A DNA stretch of 64,000 nt, taken from NCBI GenBank assembly GCA_024276675.1, contig JAJRWT010000063.1:124001-188000 (forward strand). Direction: 5' to 3'. How positions within the stretch are numbered: the stretch's first letter is position 1; every line of letters starts with the position of its first letter. The stretch is from Myxococcota bacterium (lineage in GTDB: Bacteria; Myxococcota_A; UBA796; JAFGLY01). The notes under the pieces were generated by a model that did not search any database, had not been told where the DNA came from, and was given only the letters and a program-made list of their open reading frames with translations. Positions 1 to 7,633 of this stretch are shown one piece after another. The position numbers and the translations under genes are program-made.

Positions 1-283
1 GGCATGCTCCCCGGTGGTATCCGGTCGGGAACAGTCGGCGCAGGTCAGAGAGGTGCAGACGGTTTTCCATGCAGGCCACCACCAGCAACGGAATGGTGTT
101 CTCTTCGTGGAACTTGCGACGAAGGTATTCCAGGAAGGACCAGTGTGCTGGACCGAGCCCCCCTCGTATTCCCTGGACAATGGCCATACCATTTGCAAAA
201 TCGCGATCCCACTGGTCCGGGGGGTCCAGGAAACCCCACTCATCCAGCTTGTAGCTCCTGCCCGAAAAAATGATCTCACTCAA
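1..283 (-). CDS. dsrC: DsrC/TusE-family sulfur relay protein, partial (3' end beyond the window)
   Basis: At least 94 residues are visible, reading leftward off the edge. They follow the DsrC/TusE fold from the start: an N-terminal strand SGRSYKLDEWGFL, the Trp turn DPPDQWDRDFA, a helix GLGPAHWSFLEYLRRKF, and LFPTGYHRGAC at the edge. DsrC-family proteins carry sulfur as a persulfide or trisulfide on C-terminal cysteines. The Cys in RGAC aligns with the upstream cysteine (CysB), which TusE-type members lack. The final cysteine, if present, lies outside the window. The start is TTG at 283, chosen because GGAGG sits 5 nt upstream and the resulting N-terminus (MSEIIFSGR) is the usual one. It overlaps the stop of the regulator gene by 8 nt, so the two are probably cotranslated. 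The family call is secure. Whether it serves dissimilatory sulfur metabolism or only sulfur relay cannot be told here. Confidence 0.85.
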   Translation of the reverse strand, partial: MSEIIFSGRSYKLDEWGFLDPPDQWDRDFANGMAIVQGIRGGLGPAHWSFLEYLRRKFHEENTIPLLVVACMENRLHLSDLRRLFPTGYHRGAC

Positions 284-1175
284 CTGGGCCTCCACCTGGA
301 ACCGGATCCAGCTCGGCGTCGGCACCGGCTCTCCACCCTGTGGCGGATTCGACGGGAAATTCCATCAAGACCCTGTGAAGCACCCCGCTCTCGATGGGCT
401 TGTGGATCCTGGCGCTGACCTTTTCCAAGCAATCCCCTGGCAGGTCGTTACCCGGAGCAGTGAGCAGGATCAATTTCATGCCAGGAACACGACAGTCGTT
501 GGCAAGCGCATCCAGGAGCCCGTGGTTTGAAGGCGTCAACAGCAGATCATCCACCAGGACGAACGCGGGATGGAAATCACCAACGGCCACCGATGCTTCG
601 TAGGGCCCGGGAACCCACAACAATTCCACCGGGGGTTCGACTTCATCCAGGTTCTGCAGATCAGGGCCCGGGTCCGGCGAGATAAGGAGCACCCGGATGG
701 AATCGCTGGTTACCCTCTGAAAATATGCGCAGTCATTGCACGACTTGGAACAGAACCGCTTCAGGTGCCCGATGTCGCAGTCCAGTCCAGCCACCTCGAA
801 ACACCAGGAGGCACGAATCCGGAACACCACGCACGCTCGGCATTCTTTTCGCACGGCGCCGTCACCGCCTCTGCCGGCCATGTACTCCCAGCATCGAAGC
901 GGCAATGCCGGACAGTCGTTCCCCGGGGTGGCGCCTGGGACTGGTTCCTTGCCTGATTCGGGAAGATAGGGAAGAACCTGTTCCCAGGGGATCCGGTTGT
1001 GACCGCCCGCGGTCCTTAGCGCCTTGAGGCGACCACGCCGGATCCACTTGCGAACCGTGTCGGGTTTGACGGAACAAAGCTCAGCCACCTGCCCCGTGGT
1101 GAGGAGTCTGGAGGCACTGCCGTCGCCGTTGCCCATGTCCAACTCCAGCTTTGGGGACACTTTCCTCGAAGACAC
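276..1175 (-). CDS. Excisionase/MerR-type HTH regulator with Cys-rich middle and receiver-like C-terminus
   Basis: A 299-residue protein in three parts. Residues ~24-75 are a MerR/excisionase-type helix-turn-helix (LLTTGQVAELCSVKPDTVRKW, then RTAGGHNRIP). Residues ~85-155 are rich in cysteine (RCWEYMAG, ECRACVVFRI, SWCFEVAGLDC, FCSKSCNDCAYF), a spacing that suggests a metal or Fe-S site. Residues ~160-285 look like a degenerate response-regulator receiver: a strand-like start IRVLLISPDPG, a hydrophobic strand FVLVDDLLL, and KLILLTAPG before a conserved-lysine-like HKPIES. The usual acidic phosphorylation pocket is not clear. The gene lies directly upstream of, and overlaps, the DsrC-family gene, so it may control sulfur-relay functions in response to a metal or redox signal. 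That role is inference. The ATG at 1175 is followed quickly by the HTH, so it is plausible. Confidence 0.7.
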   Translation of the reverse strand: MSSRKVSPKLELDMGNGDGSASRLLTTGQVAELCSVKPDTVRKWIRRGRLKALRTAGGHNRIPWEQVLPYLPESGKEPVPGATPGNDCPALPLRCWEYMAGRGGDGAVRKECRACVVFRIRASWCFEVAGLDCDIGHLKRFCSKSCNDCAYFQRVTSDSIRVLLISPDPGPDLQNLDEVEPPVELLWVPGPYEASVAVGDFHPAFVLVDDLLLTPSNHGLLDALANDCRVPGMKLILLTAPGNDLPGDCLEKVSARIHKPIESGVLHRVLMEFPVESATGWRAGADAELDPVPGGGPVE

Positions 1176-1284
1176 CTTGAGCTTGCTCCAAGACCCGTTT
1201 CCAACACAATTATCGACCCGGCACGGACAAGCCGCCTTCCTTGACTGAAGAAAACGCTAGAACACGGAAGGGGTTCTGGACTGG

Positions 1285-1314
1285 ATAATATCGACGCTCC
1301 GTGTATACCGTCAA
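1285..1314 (-). promoter_or_regulatory. Sigma-70-like promoter for the HTH regulator/dsrC operon
   Basis: On the minus strand TTGACG (1314-1309) and TATTAT (1290-1285) are separated by 18 nt, 5/6 matches to each consensus hexamer. Transcription would start near 1278, leaving a leader of about 100 nt before the regulator's ATG at 1175. Nothing else is recognised in the 1176-1454 gap between the regulator and the tRNA gene. Confidence 0.5.
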
Positions 1315-1454
1315 GCGGAGAGGGCCCTTGAACGCGGCCCGGCACTGTCCGCCCAGGGAAGCCGCCGAGATGTGGTTCCCGTGGAACTGCCGTGCCTTGC
1401 CGCGGCTTCCGGGGTTCCGTGCTCATAGAAGGTTTCGCGGTCGTTTCCCAGGAA

Positions 1455-1529
1455 TGGAGCCGAGGATGGGAGTTGAACCCACGGCCTGCTGATTACGAAT
1501 CAGCTGCTCTACCACTGAGCTACCCCGGC
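1455..1529 (-). tRNA. tRNA-Thr (anticodon CGT)
   Basis: On the minus strand the sequence folds as a complete tRNA. The acceptor strands GCCGGGG and CCTCGGC pair with one G-U. The D arm has stem GCTC/GAGC, and the anticodon stem GCTGA/TCAGC carries loop TTCGTAA. The T arm is GTGGG-TTCAACT-CCCAT, and the gene ends with discriminator T and an encoded CCA (1455-1457). The anticodon CGT reads the Thr codon ACG. A TTGACG box lies about 40 nt upstream (1572-1567), next to a run of nine G residues, but the matching -10 is weak. The gene stands alone, without a neighbouring tRNA or integrase. Confidence 0.95.
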
Positions 1530-1735
1530 CCAAGGGTCGGCACCCACTATTTGAGAAGCCCCCCCCCGTCAATGTTCGAAGAACTTTCGCAATCTGTAAG
1601 AAGCAGAGAAGGTACTCCACATGGCGACGAAGGCCGGGTGTACCGGGAGACGGTCCGTGTTAGGAGCCGGACTCCGCACTCGGAGACGGGCGCGATTACC
1701 TGAAAACCTGATCCAGATTGGTCGCAGGAGCCTGT

Positions 1736-3286
1736 ATGAGTACCAGGGAGCGTATCGAAGAGCTTGAACGGCTACGCGAAGAGGCCTCGATGGCCGGGGG
1801 GGCGGAGCGCATCGAAAAACAACACGGCAAGGGTAAAATGACCGCCCGGGAAAGGTTGCAGTCCTTTTGCGACCCCGGCACCTTCCAGGAATTGGACATG
1901 TTCGTCCGGCACCAGTGCACCGACTTCGGAATGCAGGAGCGTCGCCCTCCCGGCGATGGAGTGGTCACCGGGCACGGGCGGGTGGACGGCAGGCCGGTGT
2001 ACCTGTTCGCGCAGGATTTCACGGTGTTCGGTGGCTCCCTGGGAGGAGCCTACGCCCAGAAGATCTGCAAGGTGATGGACATGGCCATGAAGGCCGGCGC
2101 TCCACTAGTGGGTATCAACGATTCCGGCGGAGCGCGCATCCAGGAAGGCGTCGTGAGCCTGGGGGGCTACGCCGAGATCTTCTTCCGCAACGTCATGGCA
2201 TCGGGCGTCATCCCGCAAATCAGCCTGGTCATGGGCCCCTCGGCCGGAGGTGCGGTGTACTCACCCGCCATGACCGACTTCGTGGTCATGGTGGACAAGG
2301 GCTCCCACATGTTCATCACCGGACCACAGGTCATCGAAACGGTGACCGGCGAAAAGGTCTCCTTCGAAGAGCTGGGAGGAGCCAGGGCCCATGCATCCCG
2401 ATCCGGTGTCTGCCACATCGTGGAACGGGACGAACAACAGGCCATCGAAGGTGTTCGCCACCTGCTCTCCTACCTGCCATCCAACAATCTCTCGGACCCT
2501 CCCTTCCATCCCACCGACGACCCCAATGACCGCCAGGCTCACCAACTCGACACCATCATCCCCGATGACCCTTCCCACCCCTACGACATCAAAAAAGTCA
2601 TCGAGTACGTGGTGGACCACGGAGAGTTCTTCGAAATCCATTCCCAGTGGGCTCGCAACATTGTCGTGGGATTCGCCCGCCTGGGGGGGCACGTGGTGGG
2701 CATGGTGGCCAACCAGCCCAACCACCTGGCGGGCTGCCTGGACATAGACGCTTCCATCAAGGGCGCCCGCTTCGTGCGCTTCTGCGATTCTTTCAACATT
2801 CCACTCATCACCTTGGTGGATGTCCCGGGCTTCCTGCCTGGCGTGGACCAGGAACATGGTGGCATCATCCGCAACGGCGCCAAGCTCATCTACGCATATT
2901 GCGAAGCCAATGTTCCCAAGATCGCCGTCATCACCCGCAAGGCCTACGGTGGAGCATACTGCGTGATGTCCTCCAAGCACATCCGCGCCGACTTCAACTT
3001 CGCGTGGCCCAGCGCCGAGATAGCTGTCATGGGCCCGGAGGGGGCCGTGAACATCGTGTTCAGGAAAGAACTGGCCATGGCCGCCGACCAGCAGACCGCG
3101 GCGGCGGACCTGGCGTCGGAGTACCGGGAAAAATTCGCCTCTCCCTATATCGCCGCCGAACGCGGCTACATCGACGATGTCATCCGCCCCCGCGACACCA
3201 GGCCAAGGCTGATCCTTGCACTGGAGGCGATCATCGACAAGAGGGAACACCGCCCCGCCAAGAAACACGGCAATATCCCACTTTGA
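1736..3286 (+). CDS. Biotin-dependent carboxyltransferase (methylmalonyl-CoA/propionyl-CoA carboxylase beta, 12S type)
   Basis: A 516-residue acyl-CoA carboxyltransferase of the PccB/MmdA/transcarboxylase-12S family, normal in length. It moves CO2 between carboxybiotin and an acyl-CoA such as propionyl-CoA/methylmalonyl-CoA. Both crotonase-like halves are complete. The N-half oxyanion region is NDSGGARIQEG (~128-138) followed by GPSAGGAVYSPA. The C-half has DVPGFLPGVDQEHGGIIRNG and RKAYGGAYCVM. The start is ATG at 1736, with AGGAG 5 nt upstream. The next large gene encodes the keto-acid carboxyltransferase with a fused biotinyl domain, and no biotin carboxylase lies between them. That pattern fits a methylmalonyl-CoA:pyruvate transcarboxylase or a decarboxylase better than an ATP-dependent carboxylase. 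The acyl-CoA substrate is inferred from the family. Confidence 0.9.
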   Translation: MSTRERIEELERLREEASMAGGAERIEKQHGKGKMTARERLQSFCDPGTFQELDMFVRHQCTDFGMQERRPPGDGVVTGHGRVDGRPVYLFAQDFTVFGGSLGGAYAQKICKVMDMAMKAGAPLVGINDSGGARIQEGVVSLGGYAEIFFRNVMASGVIPQISLVMGPSAGGAVYSPAMTDFVVMVDKGSHMFITGPQVIETVTGEKVSFEELGGARAHASRSGVCHIVERDEQQAIEGVRHLLSYLPSNNLSDPPFHPTDDPNDRQAHQLDTIIPDDPSHPYDIKKVIEYVVDHGEFFEIHSQWARNIVVGFARLGGHVVGMVANQPNHLAGCLDIDASIKGARFVRFCDSFNIPLITLVDVPGFLPGVDQEHGGIIRNGAKLIYAYCEANVPKIAVITRKAYGGAYCVMSSKHIRADFNFAWPSAEIAVMGPEGAVNIVFRKELAMAADQQTAAADLASEYREKFASPYIAAERGYIDDVIRPRDTRPRLILALEAIIDKREHRPAKKHGNIPL

Positions 3287-3338
3287 TGCCAGGGCCATCC
3301 TCACTGGCATGCTCTGCAAGAGCCCAAACGGAACCCCG

Positions 3339-3545
3339 ATGGAACGAAAACTCTCCCCACACCACCGCCGCCTCCTGCTTCTGGCCGCTTCCATCGTTCA
3401 CCTGCTGGACGAATCCACAACGCGGAACGAACCCCGTTACCGCTGGCGCAGGGGCAGGCAGGACTGGGAATGGAACCCCAGGCACGGCGGCCAGGCATGG
3501 CGTCTCCACGCTCGTACCAACTCCCGCCTTCCCGGGCAGAGCTGA
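3339..3545 (+). CDS. Small basic protein between carboxyltransferase genes, possible accessory subunit
   Basis: A 68-residue ORF fills most of the 283-nt gap between the two transcarboxylase genes. It begins MERKLSPHHRRLLLLAAS, has a Leu-rich helix at ~9-25, and is rich in Arg and Trp in its second half, ending with AWRLHARTNSRL. Many biotin-dependent carboxylase and decarboxylase operons carry a short subunit at this position. Such subunits have an SP-(helix)-(linker)-WR-x-x-x-R-L plan, as in epsilon- or OadG-associated small proteins. This ORF fits that plan loosely. Codon use is coding-like and it reads in the operon direction, but no clear ribosome binding site is seen before ATG 3339. 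It could be non-coding spacer. Confidence 0.4.
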   Translation: MERKLSPHHRRLLLLAASIVHLLDESTTRNEPRYRWRRGRQDWEWNPRHGGQAWRLHARTNSRLPGQS

Positions 3546-3569
3546 CCTTCAACCCCCAGGAGCCAAGAC

Positions 3570-5384
3570 ATGCAGAGCCGGCGTGTTCAGATAACTGATA
3601 CGATCCTCCGGGATTCACACCAGTCCCTCATCGCCACTCGAATGCGCATCGACGACATGCTCCCCGCCCTGGAGCAGCTCGACAAGGTGGGGTACTACTC
3701 GCTTGAAATGTGGGGAGGCGCCACCTTCGACGTGTGCATGCGCTTCCTCGATGAGGATCCCTGGGAACGCCTTCGCACCATCCGCAAACACGTTAAGAAA
3801 ACCAGGCTCCAGATGCTCCTGCGCGGGCAGAACCTGGTGGGCTACCGTCACTATCCCGACGACGTCGTGGACGCCTTCGTGGAAGCAGCACGGGAAAACG
3901 GCATCGATGTTTTCAGGATCTTCGACGCCTTGAACGATATCCGCAACCTGGCCCACTCCATGCACGCAGTACGGAGAGTGGGCGGAATCGTCGAGGGAAG
4001 CATCTCCTACACCGTGAGCCCCGCTCACACGATCGATGGATTCGTAGAGTTCGGCAGGCAGCTCAAGGATGAAGGCGCCGAAATCATCTGCATCAAGGAC
4101 ATGGCCGGGATGATCTCGCCAAAGGCCACCATCGAACTCATCACCGCGCTGAAGTCGGAGCTGGCCCTCCCCATTCATCTTCACACCCATTGCAGCTCCG
4201 GAATGGCGCCGGCCAGCTACCTGGCGGCCTGTCAGGCCGGGGTGGACATCCTGGACTGTGCGCTCTCACCCTTTTCCTGGGGAACATCCCAACCTCCCAC
4301 GGAGAGCATTGTGGGTGTCCTGGCAGGAACACGCTGGGACACCGGACTGGATCTGGAGCAGCTCTCAGTGCTGGCCCAGCACTTCCAAAAAGTACGCCAA
4401 CGCTACCTTCCCATTCTCGATCGCCGCTCCGAACGTGTGGATACCCGCATCCTGCAACATCAGATCCCCGGCGGAATGCTGTCCAACCTTCTCTCGCAGC
4501 TCAAGGCACAGAAGGCCGAGGATCGCTTTCAAGAGGTACTCCACGAAACAGCCCTCGTACGACGGGATCTTGGCTACCCACCCCTGGTCACCCCCACGAG
4601 CCAGATTGTTGGTACACAAGCCGTGTTCAACGTCATACTCGGAGAACGCTACAAGACCGTCACCAAGGAAGTCGCAAACTACCTCAGGGGCCTGTACGGG
4701 CGCCCACCCGCCGCGGTCGACCCTGAACTTCGACAAAAGGTGCTGGGCGATGAACAGCCCATCCTCTGTCGACCAGCAGACCTCCTGGCTCCCGAAATGG
4801 ACCAGCACAGGGAGGTCGCGCAAAAGTGGAACGACACCCTGGAAGAAGCCCTCTCCTGTGCCCTGTTCCCAACGGTGGCCGCGGCCTTCCTGGACGCCCG
4901 TGCCGCCGGTACGGCTCCGCCCACCACGGAAGCCCCTCCCGAGGACAACCCTTCCATGGGGCAGCAGCTTCAGGCCGAAGCATCAGACGACGCCCGCGAG
5001 ATCACCCTGGAGTTGGAGGGCAAGAGCAGCACGCTGCAGGTGGAACGGCCAGGCTCCGGCACAATCCGGATATTCCTCGACGGTACCCCCTACGACGTAC
5101 ATCTACGCAGCAGGTCGAAGCACCGTCGATCCAGGCCTTCCTCGCTGGATGCAAGTGGTGACGGCCTGATCAGGAGCGAAATGCCAGGCACCTTGCTCGA
5201 ATACCGGGTCGAGCCCGGCCAACCGGTCAAAAAGGGACAGGTGGTGGCAGTCCTTGAAGCCATGAAGATGCAAAACGAGCTTCAAAGCCCCGTGGATGGC
5301 GTCGTGGACAGCCTCCATGCCAAGGCAGGAGCAAACCTGGATGCCGGGGAGCCCATTCTGGAGATCACTCCAGCAGCAAGCTGA
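3570..5384 (+). CDS. Keto-acid carboxyltransferase (transcarboxylase 5S/OadA type) with C-terminal biotinyl domain
   Basis: A 604-residue protein. Residues 1-~300 form the HMG-CoA-lyase-like TIM barrel of pyruvate carboxylase, OadA and transcarboxylase 5S. The metal ligands are recognisable: D15 in DTILRD, K176 in CIKDMAG (the carbamylated lysine in the family) and H205/H207 in HLHTH. Residues ~300-470 are the PYC/OadA domain. A short linker leads to a biotinyl domain at ~525-604 with the biotinylation motif EAMKM (K566). It therefore combines what are the 5S and 1.3S subunits in Propionibacterium transcarboxylase. It should carboxylate pyruvate, or decarboxylate oxaloacetate, in concert with the 12S-like partner at 1736-3286. 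No membrane beta subunit for a sodium pump is nearby, so a soluble transcarboxylase is preferred. The substrate is inferred. Confidence 0.88.
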   Translation: MQSRRVQITDTILRDSHQSLIATRMRIDDMLPALEQLDKVGYYSLEMWGGATFDVCMRFLDEDPWERLRTIRKHVKKTRLQMLLRGQNLVGYRHYPDDVVDAFVEAARENGIDVFRIFDALNDIRNLAHSMHAVRRVGGIVEGSISYTVSPAHTIDGFVEFGRQLKDEGAEIICIKDMAGMISPKATIELITALKSELALPIHLHTHCSSGMAPASYLAACQAGVDILDCALSPFSWGTSQPPTESIVGVLAGTRWDTGLDLEQLSVLAQHFQKVRQRYLPILDRRSERVDTRILQHQIPGGMLSNLLSQLKAQKAEDRFQEVLHETALVRRDLGYPPLVTPTSQIVGTQAVFNVILGERYKTVTKEVANYLRGLYGRPPAAVDPELRQKVLGDEQPILCRPADLLAPEMDQHREVAQKWNDTLEEALSCALFPTVAAAFLDARAAGTAPPTTEAPPEDNPSMGQQLQAEASDDAREITLELEGKSSTLQVERPGSGTIRIFLDGTPYDVHLRSRSKHRRSRPSSLDASGDGLIRSEMPGTLLEYRVEPGQPVKKGQVVAVLEAMKMQNELQSPVDGVVDSLHAKAGANLDAGEPILEITPAAS

Positions 5385-5386
5385 GG

Positions 5387-5411
5387 CGCCGCCGAATCGG
5401 AACGGCGTTTT
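5387..5411 (+). terminator. Rho-independent terminator after the transcarboxylase operon
   Basis: Immediately after the stop codon, CGCCG-CCGA-a-TCGG-aa-CGGCG forms a GC-rich hairpin with one small bulge, followed by TTTT. It separates this operon from the convergent minus-strand lipoprotein gene. Confidence 0.55.
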
Positions 5412-5480
5412 GTGCCCGACCAACCACCGAGCCCGCCGGGGAAACAAGACGAGAGCGGCGTCAGCGCATGTTCCAGATGA

Positions 5481-7127
5481 TCAGGCGGGTGGGGAGGTGT
5501 CGTGGTTTTCGGCAGTGTCAGCGGTGTCGGATGGGCTCGCGGTGTCAGGTGGGCTCGCGGTGTCAGGTGGGCTCGCGGTGTCGGGGCCCGTGCCCGTGTC
5601 TCCTGTTTGAGAATCGCCTTCCTGGGATTCCATCTCGGGTTCCCAGTCCACCGAGACGCTGAAGCGACCGTCGTGGTCGGTGAGAGCCGTGGCATATAGC
5701 TGATTCTGCTCGTCGCGCACTTCCAGCAAGGCCTGGATGACGGGCTGGCCGTCCTGGAGTAGCTCACCTGAGATCTCCTGGCCCTGGTCCAGGTAGAGGT
5801 CTTCGGCCAGGTCGCCGGGCATTGACTTCACGTTGAGCACTGCCCCGGAGTCGGCGCTGGGGGGAGTCACCGTGAAAAGCATCTCGGTGTCGGGCAGGGA
5901 CACCTGGAAGGAACCGGCTTCATCGGTCATGGCCAGGTAGGTGAAGTTCTGGTAGCCCAGTTGGGTGGCGACGATGGAAGCCCCCACGATCACATCTCCG
6001 TTGTAGCTCCTGATCACGCCTTCAACCGGGAAGAAACCTTCCAGCGATACCTGCCCCAGGTCCACCACGGAGTCGCCTTCCTGGATGTCGTAGACCCGAG
6101 TAGTGGGAGAGACGTCAGTTCCATAGGGCGGAATGAACTCGATGGAATAGGTACCCGGCAGGATGCGTGCGCTGTAGTAGCCATAGCGATCCGTATCGGT
6201 GTCCAACTCCAGGGTGGCGTCGGGGTTGCCTTCGATTTCGATGGAGTTGAACTTGATGGTTACGTCGTCCACCCCGTTGCCATGGTTGTCCATGACCTGC
6301 CCGGCCACATTGATGGCTTCCAGGAATCCGTACTCGGCATCCACCTCGACGCCCGAATCACCCGTGAGTTGGAGATCCTTGCGCATGGTCGGGATGTAAC
6401 TGGCTTCTTTGCCGGAAAAAACGATGGTATAGTCGCCCGGCAAGGCTCTTGCCATGTAGTATCCCCCACTGTCGGTGGAGACCGCCGTGCCCTCCGTTCC
6501 CGTTTCGTCGTCCACGAGGTGCACCTGTACGGAGCCCAGGGGCAGATCCGCCGACCCCATGCTCACACGACCGAATACAGGCACACCGTAGTCCAGGGAG
6601 ATATTTAGAAACTCGTTTTCGACGAAGCTCTGCTGAGTGTAAACCGCGAAGGGCAGGTCGGCGGGGTTTTCGGGCACAACCGAGAGCACGTAATCGTCGC
6701 CAGGTGGGATCTCCAGGTCAAAACTCCCCAGCTCTTCGTCGGTCCGAGAAGCACCCGACATCACGGTACCTTCCGTGTAGGCCGAAACCAGGGCATCCAC
6801 CGCCACAAGCTGGCCAGGTACCGTGATACTGAAGTAGGGTGTGGCGTCCCAGCCGGTAACCAGACCTCGGATCTGCAACGATGACTTCATGTCCAACTGT
6901 AGATCCGTCCAGTCCTTGGTGGGCACCATGAAAGACTGTGGAAGGAGGTTTTCGCTCTGGCTGGAAGGAAACACGTCTATGCGAAGCCGATTGGTGATGA
7001 CGGTGTCTTGTTCGCCGGAGTCGAAGGCGCCTTCCTCGCTGGTCTTGGCCATGTCGAACTCGGCACAGGATGCAAACGCCACGGTCATCGTGAGCAGAAA
7101 AAGCAGTCGTTGGCAGTGGGTCCACAT
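5481..7127 (-). CDS. Lipoprotein with repeated carboxypeptidase-regulatory/Cna-B-like domains
   Basis: A 548-residue exported lipoprotein. The signal peptide ends in a lipobox (VAFASC, Cys21). The rest is a string of about four or five beta-sandwich repeats of ~85-100 residues, recognisable by phrases such as SGGYYMARALPGDYTIVFSG, RYGYYSARILPGTYSIEFIP and AGSFQVSLPDTEMLFTVTPP, typical of carboxypeptidase-regulatory-like domains. Such domains act as stalks or adhesive modules at the cell surface. The C-terminus is low-complexity (Asp-Thr-Ala-Ser-Pro-Pro repeats) and is encoded by an 18-bp tandem repeat. The start ATG overlaps the stop of the upstream lipoprotein gene (TGATG), and the set continues from the Ser/Thr kinase gene. 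Its ligand is unknown. Confidence 0.75.
   Translation of the reverse strand: MWTHCQRLLFLLTMTVAFASCAEFDMAKTSEEGAFDSGEQDTVITNRLRIDVFPSSQSENLLPQSFMVPTKDWTDLQLDMKSSLQIRGLVTGWDATPYFSITVPGQLVAVDALVSAYTEGTVMSGASRTDEELGSFDLEIPPGDDYVLSVVPENPADLPFAVYTQQSFVENEFLNISLDYGVPVFGRVSMGSADLPLGSVQVHLVDDETGTEGTAVSTDSGGYYMARALPGDYTIVFSGKEASYIPTMRKDLQLTGDSGVEVDAEYGFLEAINVAGQVMDNHGNGVDDVTIKFNSIEIEGNPDATLELDTDTDRYGYYSARILPGTYSIEFIPPYGTDVSPTTRVYDIQEGDSVVDLGQVSLEGFFPVEGVIRSYNGDVIVGASIVATQLGYQNFTYLAMTDEAGSFQVSLPDTEMLFTVTPPSADSGAVLNVKSMPGDLAEDLYLDQGQEISGELLQDGQPVIQALLEVRDEQNQLYATALTDHDGRFSVSVDWEPEMESQEGDSQTGDTGTGPDTASPPDTASPPDTASPSDTADTAENHDTSPPA
5523..5582 (-). repeat. 18-bp tandem repeat encoding a Pro-Pro-Asp-Thr-Ala-Ser linker
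   Basis: Three 18-bp units start at 5523, 5541 and 5559, followed by a partial fourth. The last two units are identical (ggtgtcaggtgggctcgc) and the first differs at two positions. On the coding minus strand they specify a hexapeptide repeat in the C-terminal tail of the lipoprotein, so copy number can change without a frameshift. Confidence 0.8.
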
Positions 7128-7633
7128 CAGATCACCACCAGTATCCAGCTATGGGTTGTGCGGTCACCGGACCCATCCGATACCATGCACTGAAGTTGCT
7201 CTCCATCCACCACGTCGTCGGTGGAAATAGTAACCTGGCTGTTCTGGAACTCCCCGCTGTAGGTGGTGACGGCCGTGCCGATCACACCGCTCCAACTCCC
7301 CTCCCAGAAGAACTCCAGCAGGTCGTCGTCGGCATCCACGGCTGTGACGTAGACCTTGTTGACCCCGGCTTCCAGACAGAAGGCATCGCTGCCGTACAGG
7401 GACAGGGTTTCGTCATCGCAAAACAGACTTCCGTCCGACCATGAGATTATCTCGGGAGGATTGTTTTCCGGATCGATGAGCACCATGGACCCCGTGTAGA
7501 AGCAAGCATTCGCCAATATACACATGCAAATGGCATACCAAAACGCCATCACTGGCTTGCCAGGGCCTTTGTGGCAGCCTCGACAACCTGGCGCCCCGAA
7601 GGTTGATGCTCCAATGGCTGGCATGGAGGTCAT
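7127..7633 (-). CDS. Small lipoprotein with one Ig-like/cadherin-like domain
   Basis: A 168-residue protein. A hydrophobic stretch at ~29-43 ends in a lipobox-like ILANAC, followed by DPENNPPEIISWSDG and a single beta-sandwich-like domain (VTAVDADDDLLEFFW, STDDVVDGEQLQCMVSDGSGD) of the Ig/PKD/cadherin type. It is probably a surface lipoprotein. The ATG at 7633 overlaps the kinase stop (ATGA) and has an AGGGA upstream. An internal ATG at 7549 would give a more standard signal peptide and is a real alternative. It is coupled to the next lipoprotein gene by TGATG. Placement between a Ser/Thr kinase and a large lipoprotein suggests one functional unit, but what the unit does is not evident. Confidence 0.65.
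   Translation of the reverse strand: MTSMPAIGASTFGAPGCRGCHKGPGKPVMAFWYAICMCILANACFYTGSMVLIDPENNPPEIISWSDGSLFCDDETLSLYGSDAFCLEAGVNKVYVTAVDADDDLLEFFWEGSWSGVIGTAVTTYSGEFQNSQVTISTDDVVDGEQLQCMVSDGSGDRTTHSWILVVI

Noticed and set aside
1455..1529. tRNA-Thr as an integration site for a mobile element
   Set aside because: No integrase, direct repeat of the tRNA 3' end or atypical composition is seen on either side.
2261..3394. 377-codon minus-strand open frame opposite the carboxyltransferase gene
   Set aside because: The plus strand encodes a full, conserved enzyme; the reverse frame shows no family motifs.
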